Assembly: GCA_005773635.1 (NCBI GenBank) | Contig: SXHN01000122.1 | Coordinates: 1-64,000 of the forward strand | Direction of reading: 5' to 3' | DNA from: Actinomycetota bacterium | GTDB lineage: Bacteria > Actinomycetota > Acidimicrobiia > IMCC26256 > PALSA-610 | Length of the DNA stretch: 64,000 bases | Shown here: positions 27,367 to 35,863 of the stretch, in pieces | How the letters are laid out: each line of letters opens with the position of its first letter | Numbering within the stretch: the stretch's first letter is position 1 | Translations under genes and position numbers: made by a program | Notes under the pieces: model-generated | Seen by the model: the letters and a program-made list of their open reading frames with translations, nothing else | Database searches by the model: none | Told to the model about the DNA's origin: nothing

Positions 27367-28307
27367 TTCATGAACTCAGCCAACGTCTCCGCACCGAAGT
27401 CGCAAAGGTGGTAGTCGGTCAAAGCAATGTGGTCGATGTCATGTTGGCGGCCGCCGTCGTAGGCGGGCATGTGCTCCTCGAGGGCCCTCCGGGCGTCGCG
27501 AAAACGCTTACTGCAAACGCATTCGCACGTGCGCTCGGCCTGTCGTTTCGACGAGTGCAGTTCACACCCGACATGTTGCCATCCGACATCACCGGCACCG
27601 TGACGCTGATCACGAAATCAACCGGCAATGAGCTCGGCTTTCGCCAAGGGCCGGTATTTACCAACGTGTTACTGGCCGACGAAATCAATCGAACTCCACC
27701 GAAAACACAATCGGCGCTGCTCGAAGCAATGCAAGAGTCGCAAGTAACCGTTGATGGCACTGCCCACATACTTCCGCAACCATTCGTGGTCATCGCCACC
27801 CAAAACCCCATCGAATACGAAGGCACCTACCCTCTGCCCGAGGCGCAGCTTGATCGCTTCTTCGCCAAAGTCGACGTTGGGTATCCAAGTGCCGAGGACG
27901 AAACCCGCCTGTTGCTGCTCACCCATACGGGTCTCGCGCCATCGACGCTCAACGATGTGCAGGTGGTGACTACTCCGCAAGAAGTCCTGGCGGCTCGTTC
28001 GGCAGTTGATGCGATCACCGTTCAAGATTCGATTGTTCAATACGTAGCTGCAATCATTCGACGAACCCGAGAACTTCCAAGTGTTGCATTGGGTGCGAGC
28101 CCCCGTGCTGGCGTACATCTCTTGTCTGCGTCGAGGGCAATCGCCGGGCTTGCAGGGCGGGGTTTCGTAATCCCAGAAGACGTGCAGGCAGCCACGCCTG
28201 CCGTCTTGCGTCATCGATTGCTGTTACGCCCCGAAGCCGAATTGGAGCGATACACAGCCGATGACGCGCTGCGCGCAACGCTCGCGGCGGTCACAGTTCC
28301 GCGATGA
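27363..28307 (+). CDS. moxR: MoxR-family AAA+ ATPase
   Basis: 314 residues. Walker A is LLEGPPGVAKTLTANAFA (about 37-47), Walker B is VLLADEINRTPPKTQSALLEAM, and sensor 1 is VIATQNPIEYEGTYPLPEAQLDRF, the MoxR hallmark. MoxR ATPases act as chaperones that mature or insert metal cofactors, usually together with VWA- or DUF58-type partners. Such a partner follows at once with an ATGA overlap. Cytoplasmic, probably a hexamer at the membrane. The tight chain of overlaps from 24604 to 29566 implies one operon. Confidence 0.95.
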   Translation: MIHELSQRLRTEVAKVVVGQSNVVDVMLAAAVVGGHVLLEGPPGVAKTLTANAFARALGLSFRRVQFTPDMLPSDITGTVTLITKSTGNELGFRQGPVFTNVLLADEINRTPPKTQSALLEAMQESQVTVDGTAHILPQPFVVIATQNPIEYEGTYPLPEAQLDRFFAKVDVGYPSAEDETRLLLLTHTGLAPSTLNDVQVVTTPQEVLAARSAVDAITVQDSIVQYVAAIIRRTRELPSVALGASPRAGVHLLSASRAIAGLAGRGFVIPEDVQAATPAVLRHRLLLRPEAELERYTADDALRATLAAVTVPR

Positions 28308-29566
28308 CACCCACCCGACGCGTCGCGATAATCGCAGGATTCATTGCGCTCGCTGCACTCGTGCTGCCGAGTGCCGCGGTGAAAATCGCTCTGGTTGTGC
28401 TCGGCGTGTCTGTTGTGATCGACGCGTTGTTCGCTCGCCGTCCCATCAGTCTGCGTCGTGCGGTCGCGCCGGTCTTGATACTTGGACAACCCTCGCCCTT
28501 GACAGTGACTGCAGGTTTAGATGGCGACGCGGTACGCCACATCGGCAACGTAACCATCCGTCAGCCGCGTACTGCGGATCTTCGTATCGATACCGAACCC
28601 GCATTGGCTCCGTATACAACGAGCATCACCGCGTTGCGCCGCGGCACGCACACGATCCCGGCAGTAGCCGCCCGCCGAACTGGCCCACTCGGTCTCGGAG
28701 CATGGGACTTTCGCGGCGATGGTTCAGCCCACGTCACGGTGTACCCCGATGTGCCAACCGCGCGCCGTATCGCACATGCAGTGCGCACCCGGTCCTTTAT
28801 CGACGCAGGTGAGATTCGCCGCGGCCCACTCGGCCTCGGCACCGAATTCGAATCGATACGTGAATATCAGCCCGACGATGACGTGCGGCAAGTGAACTGG
28901 CAAGCCACTATGCGCGTCGGGCGCCCGATGAGCAACCAGTACCGCGTCGAAACCGAACGTCAAGTGCTGTGCCTTATCGACTGCGGTCGACTCATGGCGG
29001 CTCCGATCGGCGACAAGACCCGGCTCGACATCGCAATTGATGCCGTAACGGCAGTCGCTCATGTGGCTGATGCGCTGGGCGACCGGAGCGGCGCAATCGC
29101 ATTCGACCGCACCGTGTTGCGGAATCTGGGAGATCGCCGCCGCGGCGCAGATGCACTCGTGCATTCAATCCACGATCTCGAACCCAGTGAATACGACAGC
29201 GACTACGACCTCGCGTTTCGCAATGTTCGCAACACCAAACGCGCGTTGATCGTCGTCATGACCGACCTCCTCGATGAGGCGGCCGCGACCTCGCTCATTG
29301 ATGCCGTCCCGGTGTTGGCTCGTCGACACGCGGTTATGGTTTGTTCGGTCAACGACCCGCAGCTCACCGCCGCGCTCATCGCCCAGCCAACCGACAACCA
29401 AGCGATGTTCCGTACCGTCGCGGCAATCGACATGGCCGACGCGCGCCAGCGCGTGCGCAGCCGACTTCGCGGAGCGGGGGCAACGGTCGTTGAGGCTGAA
29501 CCCACAAACTTCAGTGCTGCGGTGGTGCGGGCCTACTTGAAACTGAAGGATTCCGCGAGGCTCTGA
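28304..29566 (+). CDS. DUF58 / VWA-like protein partner of MoxR
   Basis: 420 residues; ATG overlaps the moxR stop. One or two N-terminal hydrophobic helices (about 8-50), then a beta-rich region, then the DUF58 signature: GLGTEFESIREYQPDDDVRQ followed by NWQATMRVGRPMSNQYR and ETERQVLCLIDCGR. The last stretch starts a von Willebrand A-like fold; the usual MIDAS DxSxS is replaced by DCGRL. DUF58 proteins are delivered or assembled by MoxR ATPases. The 3' end overlaps the convergent SpoIIM-like gene by 34 bp. Confidence 0.88.
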   Translation: MTPTRRVAIIAGFIALAALVLPSAAVKIALVVLGVSVVIDALFARRPISLRRAVAPVLILGQPSPLTVTAGLDGDAVRHIGNVTIRQPRTADLRIDTEPALAPYTTSITALRRGTHTIPAVAARRTGPLGLGAWDFRGDGSAHVTVYPDVPTARRIAHAVRTRSFIDAGEIRRGPLGLGTEFESIREYQPDDDVRQVNWQATMRVGRPMSNQYRVETERQVLCLIDCGRLMAAPIGDKTRLDIAIDAVTAVAHVADALGDRSGAIAFDRTVLRNLGDRRRGADALVHSIHDLEPSEYDSDYDLAFRNVRNTKRALIVVMTDLLDEAAATSLIDAVPVLARRHAVMVCSVNDPQLTAALIAQPTDNQAMFRTVAAIDMADARQRVRSRLRGAGATVVEAEPTNFSAAVVRAYLKLKDSARL

Positions 29567-30567
29567 GCTTGGGCATCGTCGTGATCGGTTCTGATCGGGT
29601 TCGCGACACGTTCCGGTCGTCCGAGTACAAAAACCGGAATCCAAAATGCTAGCCCGAACACGACTCCAACCAAAGTAGCCATTTCGAACCCAACGCGCCG
29701 CGGGGTGATGAATCCCTCAATCAAACCGGCCACTATCAGCCATAGCGAGACTCCAACAATCATCAACACCGCACGTTGCGCTTCGTCTCGCAAGGCAATC
29801 ACCCGAGGGCGGTAGCCGGGAGCCAATATTCCGCTCGCGAGACGGAACCCCGCCGCGCCCGCAACGACGATGCAACTCAACTCCAAAATACCGTGCGGCA
29901 GAATCAATTCGAAAAAGGGACGGCTGTTGCCTGCGCCAATTGCTAAGCCACTCAGCACTCCAAGCAACATGCCGTTCTGAAAGAGCGCGAATATTGTCCC
30001 GAGGCCCAGCAACAACCCTCCGCCAAACGCGAAGAACGTCACTCGGATGTTGTTCGTCATGATTTGCGAAGCAAACGCGGCCGACTCTGCAGGATCAATG
30101 TCATTGAGACTTGAATCATCAAAGTGCGACGGATCACCAATTGATCGGTATTGACTCGGCACAAACCGTTCGGCTCGGTCCGGCGCCTGCTCACCCCACA
30201 CCCCGCTCACCACCGCCGGGCCAAACAACATGAGTGCAGCAGCGATCAAGTGGGCGGGTCGCTCAAGCACCGAGCGCCAAAAGTCGCGCTTGAAGAAGTC
30301 CAAGATCGCGCGGGTGACTTTGGCACTACCGTAGACCGAGGCTCTCGCCTGCAGTACTGAACGTTCCAAGCGCAACACCACGGGGTCGGTTGGCCACCGC
30401 CGACGGGCAACGGCAAGGTCCCCGGACGCCGAACGATACAAATCGCCGAGCCGGCGCATTCCTGTCGATCCCAACCGACGCCCTGGCTGTGATCCACCAT
30501 TGCGGACCAGCATGTCGAGTTCGTCCCATTGCGAATGCTTGGAGGAAACGAAGTCAGCAAGGTTCAT
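29533..30567 (-). CDS. Stage II sporulation protein M (SpoIIM)-like membrane protein
   Basis: 344 residues. The N-terminal cytoplasmic part (to about 105) starts WDELDMLV and contains LGDLYRSASGDLAVARRR, typical of this family; it is followed by about five to six transmembrane helices, with NPGxx-like loops around FFELILPHGILELSCIVVAG. In Bacillus SpoIIM works with SpoIID/P in engulfment. In non-sporulating actinobacteria the homologue is simply a partner of the RDD and MoxR genes. It diverges from the RDD gene with only 18 bp between the starts, so the promoters must overlap the coding starts. Confidence 0.88.
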   Translation of the reverse strand: MNLADFVSSKHSQWDELDMLVRNGGSQPGRRLGSTGMRRLGDLYRSASGDLAVARRRWPTDPVVLRLERSVLQARASVYGSAKVTRAILDFFKRDFWRSVLERPAHLIAAALMLFGPAVVSGVWGEQAPDRAERFVPSQYRSIGDPSHFDDSSLNDIDPAESAAFASQIMTNNIRVTFFAFGGGLLLGLGTIFALFQNGMLLGVLSGLAIGAGNSRPFFELILPHGILELSCIVVAGAAGFRLASGILAPGYRPRVIALRDEAQRAVLMIVGVSLWLIVAGLIEGFITPRRVGFEMATLVGVVFGLAFWIPVFVLGRPERVANPIRTDHDDAQAQSLAESFSFK

Positions 30568-30585
30568 TAGGTTACGGTCTCACCC

Positions 30586-31380
30586 GTGACGGATGCTCGC
30601 TTCGAAAATCGGCTTGCAGTAATCACACCAGAGGGTGTGCGGCTTGAACTCGCAATCGCGGGGATTGGTTCGCGTTTCGCAGCCCGGCTGCTCGATTCAC
30701 TCATACAGATGGCGTTCATCATCGCGCTGTATTTCGCGGTAATCGCGGCAGCAGGGGGGCTCTTCGCGTTGGGCGCGTCGAGAAATGGCTTGGAAACCGG
30801 AGCATTGGTGCTCGTGGCGGTGATCATGGTTGTGGTCTTCATCACAATCTTTTTGTATGACTTGATCTTTGAACTCGCCATGGGCGGCCAAACACCCGGA
30901 AAAAGGGCCGTCGGGCTACGCGTTGTCGACGCCAGCGGCGCACCCGCCCGACCCGCCTCAATTCTGGTGAGGAATCTCGTTCGAATTGTCGACTTCCTAC
31001 CCCTCTATTACATCGTTGGCTTCGTCACGATGCTCGCCACCCAAAAGACCCAACGACTCGGCGACCTCGCGGCGCACACGATCGTGATCCGCGAACGCAA
31101 GGGCGATACTCGCACGCACACGCAAGCTTCTGCAGGCCTGCGAACCACTGTTCCACCCCATGTCATCGAGACGTGGGATGTCAGCGGCGTCAGCGCCGAA
31201 GAACTCCAACTCTGCCGCCAGTTCCTCGCCCGTCGGTTCACGCTGCCATTCGATGTTCGATACTCGTTGAGCGTCGACGTAGCGAATCGCCTCGCAACTA
31301 AAGTGACGGGGCTCCCCGCAACGTGTCATCCCGAGATGGTGATCGAGGGCGTTGTACTCGCGAAGGAACTCCGAGCATGA
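30586..31380 (+). CDS. RDD-family membrane protein
   Basis: 264 residues from a GTG. TPEGVRLELAIAGIGSRFAARLLDSLIQ contains the RxxxxxxD motif (Arg-Phe-...-Asp) that names the family. Two long helices follow (about 40-65 and 75-100), then GGQTPGKRAVGLRVVD and the RNLVRIVDFLPLYYIVG segment, all standard for RDD. A soluble C-terminal extension of about 90 residues is charged. RDD proteins sit beside SpoIIM genes in many actinobacteria; a transport role has been suggested for some members. The next gene overlaps by ATGA. Confidence 0.88.
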   Translation: MTDARFENRLAVITPEGVRLELAIAGIGSRFAARLLDSLIQMAFIIALYFAVIAAAGGLFALGASRNGLETGALVLVAVIMVVVFITIFLYDLIFELAMGGQTPGKRAVGLRVVDASGAPARPASILVRNLVRIVDFLPLYYIVGFVTMLATQKTQRLGDLAAHTIVIRERKGDTRTHTQASAGLRTTVPPHVIETWDVSGVSAEELQLCRQFLARRFTLPFDVRYSLSVDVANRLATKVTGLPATCHPEMVIEGVVLAKELRA

Positions 31381-31736
31381 ACAACACCACAACATTTGAC
31401 CCTCGTGCGCTTCAGCGGCTCAGTGTTGGTCTGTTGGGTTCCGGTGCAATTTACGCAGCGTTGCCGGTTCATGTCCCGCTTCCGTGCCCTTTGCTCACGC
31501 TCACCGGTATTCCGTGCCCACTGTGCGGCATGACTCGTTCCGTCACTGCGCTGTTTCGCGCCGATTTCATTGGTTCACTGCGATTCAACCCCGGCGGCAT
31601 CTTCCTAGTGTTTCTAGCGGCGGTGCTGTTGGTGTGGCGTCCACGCGTGCAATTGCAAGTAGCAGTTTGGGTGATACCAATAGTCACACTCGCGTTGTGG
31701 GTCTGGAACATCGGGTTCAACCCAACGTTCGCATAG
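31377..31736 (+). CDS. DUF2752 membrane protein
   Basis: 119 residues from the ATG at 31377 (overlapping the RDD stop). Three hydrophobic helices. LTGIPCPLCGMTRS with its two cysteines and the downstream RADFIGSLRFNPGG are the defining DUF2752 motifs. No biochemical role is known. Position makes it the last gene of the RDD pair, ending 5 bp before the convergent recR stop. Confidence 0.88.
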   Translation: MNNTTTFDPRALQRLSVGLLGSGAIYAALPVHVPLPCPLLTLTGIPCPLCGMTRSVTALFRADFIGSLRFNPGGIFLVFLAAVLLVWRPRVQLQVAVWVIPIVTLALWVWNIGFNPTFA

Positions 31737-31741
31737 CTGCA

Positions 31742-32341
31742 TCAGATTTCGCGGCGCCCCGACATCGCACGCCCAAGAGTGACCTCGTCCGCGTACTCCA
31801 GATCGCCGCCGACCGGTAAGCCACTCGCGATACGACTCACCGTTAACCCCGCAGGCTTGAGGAGATTCGCGAGATACATCGCAGTCGCTTCTCCTTCGAT
31901 GTTGGGGTTTGTCGCAACGATGACTTCGGTGATTCCCTCAGCGCTGATACGCCCAATGAGTTCTCGCACCCGCAACTGTTCGGGGCCAATTCCTTCGATT
32001 GGAGAAATTGCGCCCTGTAACACGTGATAGCGCCCCCGATATTCTGCGGTTCGTTCAATCGCCACAATGTCGCGCGGTTCCTCAACCACACACACCACAT
32101 GATTGTCACGCCGTTCATCACTGCAATACGAACACAACTCAGTCTCCGCGATGTTGAAACACCGCTTACACCAGATCACTTTCGCCTTGACTTCGACAAT
32201 CACATCAGCGAGTCGGTGCGCGTCTTCTTTCGAGAGCTTCAAGACGTGAAAGGCAATGCGTTGGGCGCTTTTCGGACCAATCCCTGGCAGACGACCCAAC
32301 TCATCAATGAGTCGTTGGACTGAGCCTTCATAACTTGCCAT
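31742..32341 (-). CDS. recR: Recombination protein RecR
   Basis: 199 residues. RecR clamps DNA with RecO to load RecA at gaps. In order: a helix-hairpin-helix [20 protein letters not shown] (about 16-35), a four-cysteine zinc finger [16 protein letters not shown] (about 58-73), the Toprim domain with [13 protein letters not shown] and the C-terminal [17 protein letters not shown] and [18 protein letters not shown] (Walker-like end). Length is exactly standard. It follows dnaX by 20 bp on the same strand, the very common dnaX-recR order. Confidence 0.97.
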   Translation of the reverse strand: MASYEGSVQRLIDELGRLPGIGPKSAQRIAFHVLKLSKEDAHRLADVIVEVKAKVIWCKRCFNIAETELCSYCSDERRDNHVVCVVEEPRDIVAIERTAEYRGRYHVLQGAISPIEGIGPEQLRVRELIGRISAEGITEVIVATNPNIEGEATAMYLANLLKPAGLTVSRIASGLPVGGDLEYADEVTLGRAMSGRREI

Positions 32342-32361
32342 AGTGCAACAGTTCTAGCGGA

Positions 32362-34284
32362 CTAATCGCCGCGCGGGCGTTCTTCAACGACCTGGGCGCC
32401 TAATTCCGCCATCAACAATTGCTCAGTGTCGCGGCCCATCGGAGCATCCGGCGCGTCGACTAACTCGGCGAGGTCTACGAGATCGGGAAGATCATCTTGC
32501 GATGGCTGATATTCGGATTCACCATCACTGCCCTCAGAAGCCGCGGCTCGCCCAAAATCGTGTTCTCTAAGATTGAATCGCACCCGCATCCCGAGGTGCT
32601 GCGCTAGCACCTCGCGAATTTCATCTGCGTTGCTCTTGAAACGCGCCCGAACTGCGGTGAATTGATCGTGCGGAACCCCAAACAAAACGACGTCGTCGTC
32701 GAGTGATATCGGCTGCGCTTGCTGTACAACAGACCGAGTCATCGCGTTCAAACTCCCGACGGCAGCGCCCCACGCCACGACAACGTCAGCGAGCACCACT
32801 GGTGTGGTCCGAGTTGACGTTGCTGGGGCGACTGCTGCGACGGGCGCTTTCTTCATTGCCGCGCTCGGCGGTGGGGCCGGAGACTCACGGCGTAACGAGC
32901 CAATGGTGGGTCGAGACACAGAACTTGCCGGTGACTCTGCACTCGGTTTGGCTGGCTCCGATGACGCACCGGCGCTTGGGCCAGGCTTCGGTGGCATTGC
33001 GCCGCGCGGCGAGGCCCCCGAACGCGATGAAGGCATCGACGATGAGTTCGGCGCGCTCACTACGCCCGCACCGGAACTCAGCTGCTGTACTTTCGATTCC
33101 AAGTGCGCAACGCGTTCCATCAACCCATCAAGATCGCCATGCGCTTCGCGACGGGCCAAACGCACGACTGCAACCTCAAGCACAAGCCGAGGATCGGGCG
33201 CGCCCTGGCCGCGCATATCAGCGATTGCTTCGCCCACTGTTTCAATCATGCGAGCACAACGCGGCAATCCCGCCGCCTGTGCGAACGTGGAGAGCTGCGC
33301 CGTTTCTTCAGCCGGGCCGTCATGGGCAATTTTGCCGCCGCCCGCGGTAAACACGAACGCGTCGCGAGTGGTGGCAAGTAGTTCTTCCGCCAAAGTTCGC
33401 GGATCGATGCCGCTTCGCAATGCATCAGCGACGCTGAGCAATGCGCCAGCTACGTCTTCGTCGGCAATTGCCTGCAACACTGCGATGCGGCGTTCAAATC
33501 CGGTGCCTCCAAAGGCCGCGAGCACACTCGCGCTGTCGAGGTGATGATTACTGCCCTCAATGCCTACCGCGATCGCGATGTCGAGCTTCGACATGGCGTC
33601 GCGAGCCGAACCCGCGCCCTGACGTACCACAGCCTCAAGCGCGTCCGCATCTACCTCGACACCTTCGCGGCCCGCGATGTCTGTGAGATGTTCGCGCAGC
33701 TCGTCGTTAGTGAGTAGCGAGAATTCCAAGTGCTGCGTTCGCGACCGGATGGTCGGCAGCACCTTGTTGGGGTCGGTGGTCGCAAGAATAAATACAACAT
33801 GATCAGGTGGTTCTTCGAGCGTTTTCAACAGCGCATTCGATGCTGCCGTCGTGAGCATGTGCACTTCGTCGACCACATACACCTTGCGTTTGCCGTTTGC
33901 GCTCAGGCCACCGTGCACCGCGCCCACAAGATCGCGGGCGTGTTCAACTTTGTTGTTGGACGCGGCGTCGAGTTCGATGAGATCAGCGAAGTTGCCAGCT
34001 GCGACGCCCTGACAGTTCACACAGGCACCGCACGGCTCACCCTCGTTGGTGAGCTCAAGGCAGTTCAGTGCCTTGGCGAGAATACGCGCCGTCGTGGTCT
34101 TGCCGGTGCCGCGTGGCCCCGAAAATAGGTATGCGTGGCCGATGCGATCTTCCAGGAGTGCGTTGCGAAGTGCAGCAATGATGTGGTGCTGGCCTTTCAA
34201 TTCACCAAAAAACTGTGGGCGATATTTGCGATAGAGAGACTGCGACTTCAGTTTTTCACGCGGCTCCGGCTCCATTGAAGGCAT
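32362..34284 (-). CDS. dnaX: DNA polymerase III gamma/tau subunit
   Basis: 640 residues from the ATG at 34284 (an ATG three codons later is an alternative). The longer frame to 34557 is rejected because it is coded by the 46-bp repeats and the SRP RNA gene. Clamp-loader ATPase: SLYRKYRPQFFGELKGQ, Walker A SGPRGTGKTTTA (56-64), zinc site CGACVNC, Walker B region VYVVDEVHML, sensor IRSRTQHLEF. A long Pro/Ser/Ala-rich linker (about 405-510) separates it from a C-terminal tau-like region. Whether a short gamma form is made here is unknown. Confidence 0.95.
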   Translation of the reverse strand: MPSMEPEPREKLKSQSLYRKYRPQFFGELKGQHHIIAALRNALLEDRIGHAYLFSGPRGTGKTTTARILAKALNCLELTNEGEPCGACVNCQGVAAGNFADLIELDAASNNKVEHARDLVGAVHGGLSANGKRKVYVVDEVHMLTTAASNALLKTLEEPPDHVVFILATTDPNKVLPTIRSRTQHLEFSLLTNDELREHLTDIAGREGVEVDADALEAVVRQGAGSARDAMSKLDIAIAVGIEGSNHHLDSASVLAAFGGTGFERRIAVLQAIADEDVAGALLSVADALRSGIDPRTLAEELLATTRDAFVFTAGGGKIAHDGPAEETAQLSTFAQAAGLPRCARMIETVGEAIADMRGQGAPDPRLVLEVAVVRLARREAHGDLDGLMERVAHLESKVQQLSSGAGVVSAPNSSSMPSSRSGASPRGAMPPKPGPSAGASSEPAKPSAESPASSVSRPTIGSLRRESPAPPPSAAMKKAPVAAVAPATSTRTTPVVLADVVVAWGAAVGSLNAMTRSVVQQAQPISLDDDVVLFGVPHDQFTAVRARFKSNADEIREVLAQHLGMRVRFNLREHDFGRAAASEGSDGESEYQPSQDDLPDLVDLAELVDAPDAPMGRDTEQLLMAELGAQVVEERPRGD

Positions 34285-34344
34285 CGTAACCGAGCGATAG
34301 GACAACGCACTTGGCCCCAAGCCCCGGCGCACCCATCCACCCCC

Positions 34345-34390
34345 GCGGTCCCACACACACCGCGCAAACCACCAGATCGTGTGACCACCC
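34345..34390 (+). repeat. 46-bp dispersed intergenic element, copy C
   Basis: Third copy of the element seen at 23128. The core is identical to copy D. Relative to A/B a few bases differ, and the right arm becomes GTGTGACC, giving one mismatch in the inverted repeat. It lies between the SRP RNA gene and dnaX. Confidence 0.85.
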
Positions 34391-34417
34391 AAGCCCCGGC
34401 GCACCCATCCACCCCCC

Positions 34418-34463
34418 GCGGTCCCACACACACCGCGCAAACCACCAGATCGTGTGACCACCC
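34418..34463 (+). repeat. 46-bp dispersed intergenic element, copy D
   Basis: Starts exactly 73 bp after copy C. Here the 27-bp spacer is also repeated before copy C and, partly, after copy D, so the whole 73-bp unit has been tandemly duplicated at this locus. Confidence 0.85.
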
Positions 34464-34489
34464 CGAGCTCCGGCGCACCCAGCCACCGC

Positions 34490-34608
34490 TCAGGAGGCTC
34501 GCCCAGGCAACCCGGCGGCACCCGAGAGTTTCCGCTGAGAGCTGCTTGCTTCCGCATCTGACTCGGTTCACGGACTCCCGTCGCGCCGGACCCGGGCGAA
34601 CCACCTCA
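34490..34608 (-). ncRNA. ffs: Signal recognition particle RNA (4.5S, small bacterial type)
   Basis: Read on the minus strand, it holds the conserved SRP core GTCAGATGCGGAAGCAAGCA, with the GGAA tetraloop and the asymmetric-loop AGCAG. Compared with the E. coli core the stem is U-G-C/G-C-A in place of U-C-C/G-G-A, a compensated pair. A distal 12-bp pairing of GGTTCGCCCGGG (about 34592-34603) with CCTGGGCGAGCC closes the hairpin. Location directly upstream of dnaX is classic for ffs. Ends are approximate to within about 5 bases. Confidence 0.85.
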
Positions 34609-34672
34609 ACGGTGCCACGCCGGACTCCGAGAGGTTACCCAGTCCCGCCGCCAACTACGATCTGCGACCCCG

Positions 34673-34757
34673 GGAGGGATGCGAGAGCGGCCGAATCGGC
34701 ACGCTTGGAAAGCGTGTGAGGTGCAAGCCTCCGTGGGTTCGAATCCCACTCCCTCCG
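34673..34757 (+). tRNA. tRNA-Ser (anticodon GGA)
   Basis: 85 nt. A 7-bp acceptor stem GGAGGGA/TCCCTCC, anticodon stem CACGC/GCGTG around TTGGAAA (anticodon GGA), a long variable arm, and GGGTTCGAATCCC for the T-arm. The discriminator is G34757, and CCA is not encoded. It points away from the divergent SRP RNA gene and converges on the aldolase gene. Confidence 0.95.
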
Positions 34758-34810
34758 CGTTGTCAGATCAACAACTTGTGCCGCGGCCTCCGAATCACCG
34801 CGCGAGCAGT

Positions 34811-35722
34811 TCAAGCGACGGAGATCGACGTATCGAGGTAGACGTCTTGGATCGTGTTGAGTAGCGCGATCCCCTCGGCCATCGGGCGCTGGAACGCCTT
34901 GCGGCCCGAGATCAGGCCCGTGCCGCCCGCCCGCTTGTTGATCACCGCAGTGCGTACGGCTTCGGCGAGGTCGGATTCGCCCGACGACGCGCCACCACTG
35001 TTGATGAGGCCGGCACGGCCCATGTAGCAGTTGGCGACCTGCCAACGAGTGAGGTCGATCGGGTGGTCGGTGGTCAGCTTCTCGTACGCCGCCTTGTGGG
35101 TCTTGCCGTAGCCCGTGAACGCGTTGAACCCGCCATTGTTCTCCGGCAGCTTCTGCTTGATGATGTCAGCCTCGATGGTGACGCCGAGGTGATTGGCCTG
35201 CGCAGTCAGGTCGGCCGCGACGTGGTAGTCGGCGGCGTCGGTCTTGAAGCCGGTGTAGCGCAGGTAACACCACAGCACCGTGAACATGCCTAATCGGTGC
35301 GCCTCTTCGAACATTGCCGCGACCTCCTGGATCTGGCGAGTTGCTTCTTCGGAACCGAAGTAGATCGTCGCGCCGACACCTGCCGCACCGAGGTCGCAAG
35401 CTTGGCGCACGGAACCGAACATGATCTGGTCGAACTTGTTCGGCAGCGTCATCAACTCGTTGTGGTTGACCTTCACAATGAAAGGAATCTTGTGGGCGTA
35501 GCGGCGCGCGACGGAACCGAGCACCCCAAAGGTGGTGGCCACCGCGTTGCAGCCGCCTTCTATCGCCAGCTCGACAATGTTGGCCGGGTCGAAGTACTTC
35601 GGGTTCGGCGCGAACGACGCGGCCGCGGAGTGCTCGATGCCCTGGTCGACTGGCAGGATTGACACGTAGCCAGTGCCCGCGAGCCTCCCGTGGTTGTAGA
35701 GCTGTTGGAGGCTTCGCAGCAC
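34811..35722 (-). CDS. fbaB: Class I fructose-bisphosphate aldolase (DhnA/FbaB type), open part downstream of an amber codon
   Basis: A 303-codon frame beginning at a GTG just after an in-frame TAG (35743-35741). It carries the main barrel of the DhnA-type aldolase: [17 protein letters not shown], the [12 protein letters not shown] segment, [28 protein letters not shown] with the Schiff-base lysine region, and [15 protein letters not shown] with the phosphate-binding part. Homologues are about 350 residues, and the missing 47 are found upstream in the same frame (35863-35723). The visible part contains the catalytic residues, but function without the N-terminus is doubtful unless the TAG is read through. 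GC-rich codons are frequent in this gene. Confidence 0.85.
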   Translation of the reverse strand: MLRSLQQLYNHGRLAGTGYVSILPVDQGIEHSAAASFAPNPKYFDPANIVELAIEGGCNAVATTFGVLGSVARRYAHKIPFIVKVNHNELMTLPNKFDQIMFGSVRQACDLGAAGVGATIYFGSEEATRQIQEVAAMFEEAHRLGMFTVLWCYLRYTGFKTDAADYHVAADLTAQANHLGVTIEADIIKQKLPENNGGFNAFTGYGKTHKAAYEKLTTDHPIDLTRWQVANCYMGRAGLINSGGASSGESDLAEAVRTAVINKRAGGTGLISGRKAFQRPMAEGIALLNTIQDVYLDTSISVA

Positions 35723-35740
35723 CTGAATCGGCCGGTCGCT

Positions 35741-35863
35741 CTAGGTCCACACCCGGTCGACGAAATCAGGACCGGGAAGTTGAAGGTCGTCCCTGCTGAT
35801 CCCGGTGCAAGTGTGCGCAAGAAGGGACTCAGCATCTGCGCCGAGTAGCGATTCGAGGTTCAT
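35741..35863 (-). pseudogene. fbaB': N-terminal segment of the aldolase, ended by an in-frame TAG
   Basis: The ATG at 35863 opens 40 codons ending RVWT then TAG. The peptide contains LLGADAESLLAHTCTG and LQLPGPDFVDRVW, which is the expected N-terminus of a class I DhnA-type aldolase. After the TAG the same frame reads [12 protein letters not shown], the expected continuation, without gap or frameshift. A single base change therefore explains the break. TACGAT lies about 7 nt before the ATG, as in a leaderless promoter; this is only suggestive. Possible readings are a recent nonsense mutation, a sequencing error, or amber read-through. Confidence 0.8.

Noticed and set aside
23128-34463. CRISPR-like array (46-bp repeats, 27-bp spacers)
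   Set aside because: Only two copies per locus, the spacer at one locus is itself duplicated, and there are no cas genes. A dispersed intergenic repeat fits better.
34285-34557. N-terminal extension of the dnaX reading frame by 91 codons
   Set aside because: It is made of the two 46-bp repeats and part of the SRP RNA gene; it repeats peptide phrases such as SGGLRGVCGTA and has no homology to dnaX, whose family start lies at 34284/34275.
35741-35743. Pyrrolysine or other recoding as the certain cause of the TAG in the aldolase
   Set aside because: Nothing in the window encodes a pyrrolysine system, and the enzyme family has no pyrrolysine. A mutation or sequencing error is simpler, so recoding is kept only as a possibility.
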